From: Rosellinia necatrix | Lineage: Eukaryota > Ascomycota > Sordariomycetes > Xylariales > Xylariaceae | DNA: 64,000 bases | Reading direction: 5' to 3' | Assembly (NCBI GenBank): GCA_021209875.1 | Contig: JAGYVD010000001.1 | Coordinates: 5,208,001-5,272,000 of the forward strand | In this document: piece by piece, positions 56,670 through 64,000 of the stretch | Numbering within the stretch: the stretch's first letter is position 1 | Layout: each line of letters opens with the position of its first letter | The notes under the pieces: generated by a model | The model's database searches: none | What the model saw: only the letters and a program-made list of their open reading frames with translations | Told to the model about the DNA's origin: nothing | Made by a program: the position numbers and the translations under genes

Positions 56670-58308
56670 GCCTACTTTGCTATGTTTACAGGGGGCACAT
56701 ATGACGCTCATTCTAGAAGAATGCCAGACTTAGTCGGTCTGACGATGCTGTGCGCTAGAGCAATGGTGCCGGGCGGGTTATCTAGATGGAGATGCCCGCT
56801 AGACTCTGTCTGGAGATGGCGTGTAAGTGATAGCCAAGTTCCCATGATGATGATGGTAACTATGTTACAAACAGGCTGACATGTGTGTATATTGCTCTTG
56901 CGCTTTGGCATGTTGATAGATAGTGTACATAACACACTACGTAGTACTTTGTGTGCATCAAGTTGCCCTCCCCTGTTCTTTTAGTTTGCTTATACCAGGA
57001 CTGGAAGACGTGTGTATACATGGCCCTCCTCCCCTGGGCGCGCATTGCCCACGGTATAAGGGTGTAAAGGACACTGACACTAACTAAATAGACTTCGAGT
57101 GGCACCTCATTGCATGCACATGTACCCTCAAGCATCGGCATGAATAAGTCTTGGTTTGATGGAACGCGTCATGAGTATAACACCGCAGCGAGGAGAGTAC
57201 CGACGATCGCCGTCCGAGACAGGACATCGGCGGTGAGCTAACCGAAGTATGCAGCGTAGGTAGTATACAAGTAATATAACTATTATAACTATAGGTATCT
57301 AGGTGGTATGCTACGGATAGTAGGTATGCTGCTGCGGCCTGATGGACTGTCTGTCATGGCTGCATGCGAGTTACCTGGTTTCGAGGAATGTGATGAAGTT
57401 TTAAAAGCTAAAATACAACAACGACGCTCAGGTCCCGAATCGAATCATACATACCTATTTACATGATAAGATTTCTCCAGCGCTTCCACCAACCAGCCCC
57501 TTTTCCCTCCTGAAGATGAAACAAATAAGGCGAACATCAATAGTGACAGCCAACGGCGACGCCACCACCTTAACACGTGGGGGGGGTTAAAGGGGCTTAT
57601 CGGTCGGCCCTTGTTGGGGCAGAATTGGGGGCTTGGTCGAACCTGGTTTGCCCTATAAACTGGCATCAAAGCATTGTCAATCCTACGAATTGTAGAATGG
57701 ATCCATCCAATTTCCCGTTTATTAAAGTCTTGGCGGGGACTTGCATCGGTGTGGTTACTCTGAGTGGCTGCGAGCATAAGTGGTCCAAAATTTTATCCCC
57801 TACCTAATTTCCCGCCTGGTTGGTGCTGATCTCTGCTGGACTGGAGCAGGACTGGAGGTCCTCGACGGGCGCTGGAAGATTACCTACAGCGCACTAACGG
57901 CAGGTAGCGCACTATTGTGCATGCCCAGGTAGTGTGTGTTGCTGCTCCAGCTGGGATTAGCCAGCGCTAAGAGGCGACAGGGGTGGCTCCGGGCGGGTCA
58001 CCGCGTACACTCGCGCGCTCGTCCCAAGTACCGATCTGCATATTGTTCCAGTCGGGTCTTGGGTCAAAAATCCCTGATCCCGTCCCGTCTACCGCATCTG
58101 GCTTTCCTCAAGAGTTTTCGACTCCCACGCGACTTCATCATCAATCTTCACTCATCTCAACCACAAACACCGCGCCCGCGAGCCACGCCGACAGACAGTG
58201 CTGCCGCCCATTGACCACTCTCCCCTCCTTCGCAGTCTTTATACACATACCCAGGCGGTTGTCGCCCACACGAGCCTCGGCGGCATAGAACCCCTCCACG
58301 TCATCACG

Positions 58309-60095
58309 ATGGGTTCTCCTAATGACGAGCGGAAGCTCGAGAGCGGCGGGGTGGCTCCGGCGCCAACCCGCAGCATCCACCCAGCATTCTACATCGCGTA
58401 CGAGCGCCCTCCATGATCGAGACAGTTTGCTGCTGCCGTGGAACGCGACTTGCTGACACCGCGCTGCAGACTATGGATTGCTCTGAGCTCCAGTGTCATT
58501 CTCTTTAACAAATGGGTGCTCTTTAGTGCCAAGTTTGGTACGTCTCTACTTAGCCACAGCCTCCAGCCCTGTTCCTTCATCGTGCCCCTCGGGACCTGTG
58601 CACTGATCACCTCACCCACTCCGATCAAGTACCAACTAACCAGATGATTAGATTATCGTGAGTGGCATCCAGCCTCGGCACCTGCTTAAGCGCCGGTTTC
58701 CACCTCGTGGCGTCTGTATCGGAACTAATGTCTGTCTGCCGTCTCTAGCTTTGTTCTTGACAACATGGCATATGGCGTTCGCGACCTTGATGACGCAGCT
58801 CATGGCCAAGTTTACGACCACATTGGATTCGCGACACAAGGTTCCCATGAACACCAACACATACATGTGAGCTTGCATTGTGGACCGGAGACGACCGGAG
58901 ACTAGAATTGGGTTGATTGACAGCCGGACTAGAAAAGCTATTGTGCCTATCGGCATCATGTTCAGTTTAAGCTTGATTTTCGGTAACTTTGCTTACCTCT
59001 ATTTGAGCGTCTCCTTCATCCAAATGCTCAAGGTTAGTACTAGCCCAGGCGTCCATTCATCAACATCTTGTCGCCGATTCTCTAATTCATTCATTAGGCC
59101 ACCAATGCTGTCGCCACTCTTCTGGCTACATGGGCCTTTGGCATGGCTGCCCCGAACTTGAACAAACTGCTCAATGTGTCGGCCATTGTCATCGGTGTTG
59201 CGATTGCCTCCTTTGGCGAACTGAAGTTCGACGGTCTGGGATTCATTAGTATGGAAACAAGTTGCCCTATCTAGAGGAAAGCATCTAACCAGTGATTTAG
59301 TCCAAGTCACGGGTATTGTGTGCGAAGCACTACGACTTGTCATGGTTCAGCGCTTGCTCAGCTCTGAGGAATTCAAGATGGACCCCCTGGTCTCCGTATA
59401 CTGTAAGAAACCATCTAGTGCGCTCTTCTACTTGTTTAACGGGGCTGGCAATTTGATATCGACATATTGCTGGCATTCCGAATACGGGTCGTCTCGATCT
59501 CGCGTTTTGAGAGCAAGCAAATAACTAACAGCCGATTAGACTATGCTCCTGCATGCGCTATCATTAATGGTTTCTTTACCATTCTAATCGAACTTCCTCG
59601 TATGACAATGGTCGACATTCTCCAAGTTGGACTCATGACACTCGTTGCCAATGCATTTGTCGCTTTCCTTCTTAACGTCTCGGTCGTTCTGCTTGTAAGT
59701 ACCACGATGAATTGGAGACCTCGAATTTGTAGTGAGGCTAACGTATGAACACTTAGATTGGCAAAACCAATGCCGTCGTTCTTACCATGTCTGGTGTTCT
59801 CAAGGATATTCTACTAGTCGTTGCCTCCATGGCCATCTTCGGCGACCCAGTGACTCTCCAGCAGTACTTCGGCTACTCTATTGCTCTTGCTGGCCTAGTC
59901 TATTACAAGCTCGGGGCGGACAAGCTCCAGCAGATGACAACAGATGCCAAGCTAACCATTAACGAGGTGCGACGCAGTAACCCAGCCGGCTTCAAGTTGG
60001 GAGTTATCTGTGGAGGTCTCTTCTTCGTTGCCTTCGTCTTCATGAGCTGGTCCAGCGGCCTACCAGGGTCATCACTACCTACACCGGCTGTTTAA
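58309..60095 (+). CDS. Triose-phosphate/nucleotide-sugar transporter family protein (DMT superfamily)
   Basis: Nine exons (58309-58397, 58470-58537, 58652-58657, 58749-58866, 58924-59032, 59098-59248, 59301-59402, 59540-59694, 59757-60095) encode 378 aa. The third exon is only 6 nt (ATTATC), giving DYP across its joins. All introns have GT-AG ends (52-137 nt). Hydrophobic helices are evident throughout: WIALSSSVILFNKWVLF, LFLTTWHMAFATLM, IVPIGIMFSLSLIFGNFAYLYLSVSFIQMLKA, VSAIVIGVAIASFGEL, a VGLMTLVANAFVAFLLNVS helix, SGVLKDILLVVASM and GVICGGLFFVAFVFM. The pattern NKW...TTWH...SFIQMLKA...GVLKD is that of the TPT domain of Golgi/ER nucleotide-sugar or related solute antiporters. Substrate cannot be told. 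The fifth exon may instead begin at 58933 (9 nt shorter, 375 aa), giving YIKAIVPIG. The tail is short and Pro/Ser-rich. Confidence 0.9.
58652..58657 (+). other. 6-nt microexon of the TPT-family transporter
   Basis: ATTATC lies between a GATTAG acceptor (CTAAC branch at about 58635) and a GTGAGT donor. The preceding exon ends in G and the next begins CT, so the join reads GAT TAT CCT (Asp-Tyr-Pro) and leads into LFLTTWH. Without it the frame would still hold but two residues of a conserved loop/helix start would be lost. Confidence 0.85.
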
Positions 60096-61406
60096 CCTAC
60101 TTCGTGACCCACTTGGCGATGCGCACCAATTCCCGGGTCATGTTTCAGTCTTTCAGATTATCTCCCTATTGTTTAAAGGGGCTTCCAACTTGTCTTTATA
60201 TCATTATTTCCCGAATCTACGGGAATTAGAACGGACGGATAGAGGGGTGAAAAACGGGGAGAGCTGTGCCATCTCCGTCCCAATCTGTCTGCATCTGTGT
60301 AACCTTCCCACCTTCTATGAAGGGTGCCTTGTACCGCCTCACGGCTCGTTTTTTTTTTTCCCACTTCTTTTTTTGTCCAACGTTGTTCTTCACGCACATA
60401 TTTTGAGGCGAGGTTTCGCTCTCGTTTCACACTTCTACGGCTAGGGATATTTGCGGTAGAGAAATCTAAAACTTAATGATGATGATGGAAACTCATAATC
60501 TATGTCCTACTGCCGTTGGACCTTCCCGCCGTGATTGTCAGTATAGTATCGGGGTTGAGCTCGACGATACTGGACAGCCACCAACCATCGGACGGTGGAA
60601 TGTCCACTCCGGACTCTTTTTAGGACAATATGCAAATAAGGACGGAAATCGGACGAAACCCCGGAATGTGTTTTGCTATTCAACACCAGCAGATCTAATA
60701 GGGATAGCCACCTGATACCAAGGGCCCTACGAAACTTGTCACGGGAAGTCTCCCAGCCGCCTCTCAACGGCCATTGTCTAGCAAATCTTCATGCCCACAG
60801 ACGTCGCTGGTCTACTGGTGTCTTGGGTGCTGGCACTTATATTACAAAGCAGGTGTTATTGTGGATTGAAATAGGCGGCGACGAAGATTTCCTGGCCATC
60901 CTTATTCCCGAACTCCTAATGAGTGATTTTCCTCACGTCTATCTCCGCCTGAACATCGCGAACGGTATTTCGTCTGGATAACATCATATTTTAAAACAAG
61001 CTTGAAACATGAAAATGGCAAACGCCCGGAGAGCCGCAGCTCCCGTCCCAACCCCAGTCCATCCCAAAGCCGGTACATCGATTCACGTAAACCGGCGACT
61101 AAAATTTGATTCATTTTCCCACCCTCGAGGTATCGGCCGAAAGAGAAGCAGGCCAGTGGGGGCGAGGGACAAAGTGTGGACTAAAAAAAGGAAATGGCTG
61201 GTCTAGTAACTAAGAAACGCCGCATGCTGTGCCTCAAACGCCCTGAAAATGCATTTCCCCCGGGGGAGGGGGACGTTTCGGCTCGTCCTATCCGAATAGG
61301 CCACCAAACCAGTGGAAGCTAACCCCTGTCGGTCGCTAAAGGGAGGGAGGGAAGAAGGAAGGAAGGAATGAACGAAATGAACGAACGGATGGGCCTGCGC
61401 CGCCCC
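60096..61406. other. Intergenic region between convergent genes
   Basis: No gene is supported. It holds poly-T runs (about 60349-60358) in the likely transporter 3' UTR, and a GGAA-rich purine tract (about 61340-61367) next to the stop codon of the following minus-strand gene. Confidence 0.6.
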
Positions 61407-62455
61407 TCAGGAGGATACGGCGCGATCGGCAAACGGGTTCTCGCGGCGCTGGCTCCCTTGCGAGGCGGCGCGGCCGGCCCATTCGCGGGCCTCGGACTGC
61501 TGGCGCAGGGTCCTCTCGCGCTGGAACTGGGCCTGGGCGGCGCGGCGGCGGGCGGCGTCCTCGTCGACGCGGCGCTTCTCCTCCTCGGCGGCCTCGCGGG
61601 CGCGGCGGCGGGCGCGGCGCTCGCGGACGTAGAAGTAGAGCAGGACTCCCGTCGCGGCCACGACGACGACGCCGAGCACGGCCCCGACCACGACCCCGCT
61701 CGCGGGCACGCTGTCGTCCCGGAAGATGCACCCGCCGTCCTCGAAGCACACGTTGGTCGCCGCGCACACCGACGTCGTCAGCACCGTCGACGCGCACGCC
61801 AGCTTCGTGAACTGACCCTCGCCTATCGAGGACACCGGGCACACCGTCGTGTGCACCTCGCTCGCCGTGCTGCACTCGCTCGGCCGCGACGCCAGGGCCG
61901 CCGTCGTCGTCGTCGCCGCCGCCGCCGCGGCGCTCGTCGATTCCGCCTGCGGCTGCCTCTTATCATTTCGTAGTTTAGGCGGTGGTGTCGCCACTGATTT
62001 CGCAGACGCTCTGGTTAGCCTGGCTTTTGTTCCGGTCTAGCGCCGCGTGGATTCATCATCATCACTATCATCATTCTTAATTTACCTGGTATCGCCTCTG
62101 GGCCACGCCGCCTCAGCTCGGGCGCCGAGCCGCTGCCGTCGCCACCACCCCTCCTCCTACCCGCATCGCAGCTCTCGAGGATCATGACGGCCTCCGAGGT
62201 CGCCTCGGCCAGCGTGCAGTCGACGTCGATGAAACACCGCCGCAGGTCGTCCAGGGTGACGAAGCCCGGGGCGGCGCGCAAGCACCGCCGCAGCGCGTCC
62301 CCGCCGCCGCAGGCCGCCGCCTCCGCCAGCATCGCGGCGTTCTCGCGCACGCATATCGACCGGTCCGACGATATCGCCCCGACCATGGGCAGCGGGCTTA
62401 GGAGAATGAGGCTGAGCAGCGTCACGGGGAGCGCCGAGGTGAACGGCGAATGCAT
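61407..62455 (-). CDS. Secreted-ectodomain, Cys-rich single-pass membrane protein (uncharacterised)
   Basis: Two exons (62455-62086, 61993-61407) encode 318 aa. The 92-nt intron has GTAAAT, a GCTAACC branch and a TCAG acceptor. Residues 1-27 are a classical signal peptide (hydrophobic, ending VGA). The first extracellular part carries evenly spaced Cys (ICVREN, AACGGG, RRCLRA, RRCFIDVDCT, ESCDAG). A Thr/Ala-rich linker follows, then a second Cys cluster (SECSTASEV, TTVCPVSS, KLACAST, SVCAATNVCFEDGGCIF). A TM helix lies at about 222-245, and a cytosolic tail rich in Arg/Glu (RERRARRRAREAAEEEKRR) ends NPFADRAVSS, where NPF is a possible endocytic motif. It resembles a Pezizomycotina membrane-protein family of unknown function with this same arrangement. 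A wall-sensor or adhesion role is only a guess. Both exons are very GC-rich. Confidence 0.8.
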
Positions 62456-64000
62456 AGTGGGCCGGATGGATGGATGAATGGGATGTGTCCTTCGAAGACC
62501 GGGCCTTGATAGTTCCCGGATTTGGGGAGTTGGGAGAGGGTAGATCAGGTACGGAAGATATTATACGGGGATGGACTCAGTTCGGTTCGGCACCTATTTG
62601 AAGCCCGGTATTATAGAAAAACCATAGAAATTAAAACGAGATCGTCGGTTACTTGGGAATAGAGTGAAAAAAAAAAAAGGCGAAGTAGGCAGGTAGGCAG
62701 GATGGACGGCCTTATGGTTTAATACATCTGTCTACCTAAATAATCTCTACCGCTGGCCGTATTACAGTATAACTAAGCCACGGCGCGAATCCTTGCGCAC
62801 CAACATGTGGTTAGCAAAGGCTCGAGTCTCATTTCCGCGACGATACCCAGCAAAAAAAAAAACCATCATCAGCCCTATCCCGCTTTAGCGCCAGGAGGAG
62901 CTGGGCTTGGGCTCTGTCTGGGCTGGATAATAAGCCTGGGTCCTTTGCTCATGTAGGACTAAAGGGAACGCTACGGCTGCCTATACACACACATAAACCA
63001 TGCTGCTATAGCAAAAAAACTCAGCCCGCTGAGGAGGGGGGATTGCAGCTGAGCCCGCTAATGCCTTGTTCTATCACCAAACCGGAATTAGCTGAGGCTT
63101 GTCATAAATGACGTTACTTATTATAGATGCCGGGTCAGCCTAGCCCTGTCCCCTTTCGCGGAGGTTAGCGGGACATATCGTGGGAAATTTCTTTTCTCTT
63201 TCTTTTTGCCTTTTTTTTCTTTTTCCCAATGCACGCACGAGCATACCCTAACGATTGCGATTTCGCCCTCATGTCGTTGTGCAGGGACGCCTTGTGACGC
63301 GAGGCATACCGCACTTCCTCCCACCTCACAAGGGGGCCTTCGAGGGTGTTGTTGCAGTGCTGCCTGACAAGGTGCCTCTAGCTTGCATATGCCGGTTCGT
63401 CTTGACACTTCGGGTTTGTTTTGTCTGGAAGTAACGCAGTGTACACGCAGAAACCGGAGTGCCTACTGTCGATAATGCGAGTCCAATAATATCGCTTTAT
63501 TTTCTCTTGCTTTGACTGGGCTCCCGCATGATAGAGACAGACGTCAACGCCAAAATCCTGCATACAACGCGGGAGCGTGTAATCATGTAGTGTACATAGA
63601 CAAATACATATCATACACACACCTAGGTTACCTAGTTAGTGTATGTACGTGCAACCAGTTTCATTTGTTGCGGCTTCAAACGTGGGGCTAAATATATCAA
63701 TGATTGGTAGTTTGGCACGCCACACCCCTGCACAACCCTGCACAACGAGCTAAGGCTGGCGCGTACCCTTGGAACGATGGTGTGGAGGAAGATCTGGATG
63801 CAACCGTTGCATTTGTGGGCTTGGGCTGTGCTGGACGTGTCAGCCTTCAACCTGATATAGCTACTTACACTGCATGGTATGATTCATTAACCTGATCTAT
63901 CGAATGGGTGACTAATAACTTGCTTAAGTATTTAAACAAATAATTAGCCGGTGGTTGGCTCGCTGGAATTTGTCTGGAACTAAATCTGGGTAAATATCCC
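62456..64000. other. Intergenic region at the right edge, no supported gene
   Basis: No gene is supported. Poly-A runs (about 62667-62678, 62852-62863), a GGCAGGTAGGCAGG tract (62687-62701), a poly-T/C pyrimidine stretch (about 63190-63230) and a short CCTGCACAAC direct repeat (63727-63746) are seen. The left part is the promoter of the Cys-rich membrane protein gene. Confidence 0.55.

Larger units (their letters stand above)
53762..58308. other. 4.5-kb intergenic region, no supported gene
   Basis: No convincing gene. A minus-strand frame at 55067-55480 has an ATG but no family resemblance. Repeats include TGTA tandems (55998-56048), a 12-bp minisatellite (56065-56124), a CT tract (56644-56669) and a poly-T run (54000-54012). 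At about 54247-54262 the string TGGTTCAATGGTAGAG equals a tRNA-Gly D-arm/A box, but no B box or cloverleaf follows, so it is at most a tRNA fragment. GTAGGTAG tracts occur at about 57255-57330. The last 300 bp are the transporter's leader. Confidence 0.6.

Noticed and set aside
1..64000. CRISPR arrays, bacterial operons, secondary-metabolite cluster core genes
   Set aside because: None is present: no regularly spaced repeats, no polycistronic layout, and no PKS, NRPS or terpene synthase motifs.

Overview
This window comes from a filamentous ascomycete (Pezizomycotina, probably Sordariomycetes). The genes are eukaryotic and intron-rich. Most introns are 50-240 nt, with GTRNGT-type donors, CTRAC-like branch sites close to the acceptor and short acceptors. 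The recognisable genes are typical fungal housekeeping genes. Intergenic DNA is full of short TACC/GGTA tracts. I see no bacterial, viral or CRISPR features.

Layout, left to right: the 3' end of CDC45 (+); NCS-1 calcium sensor (+, 4 exons); a Faa1/Faa4-type long-chain acyl-CoA synthetase (-); an RKM5-type methyltransferase (+) whose first intron appears to be GC-AG; a conserved single-pass membrane protein (-); a small spliced 79-aa gene (-); a 6.8-kb gene-poor stretch; a nucleotidyltransferase-like protein with a poly-Asn tract (+) convergent with a TRAPPC12-like TPR protein (-); a pair of related uncharacterised genes (-), the second with homopolymer frameshifts; a 6.7-kb gene-poor stretch with solo-LTR relics; an uncharacterised 687-aa protein (+, possible frameshift); mitochondrial ribosomal protein mL40 (+); rho2 (-) with a 6-nt microexon; a gene-poor stretch with a MITE-like element and a large near-perfect TACC palindrome; NST1 (+); a triose-phosphate/nucleotide-sugar type transporter (+) with a second 6-nt microexon; and a Cys-rich secreted-ectodomain/TM protein (-).

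There is no metabolic cluster or operon. Neighbours serve unrelated core processes: DNA replication, Ca2+ signalling, lipid activation, ribosome modification, vesicle tethering, mitochondrial translation, cell-wall/polarity signalling, stress response and Golgi transport. The new information is mostly in gene structure: two 6-nt microexons, a probable GC-AG intron, a tiny gene visible only after splicing, frameshifts confined to C/G homopolymers, and non-coding repeats (a solo LTR with a perfect target-site duplication, a MITE-like inverted repeat, a 56-bp palindrome). Splice models were read by eye from sequence and remembered family resemblance. No alignment or RNA evidence was available.
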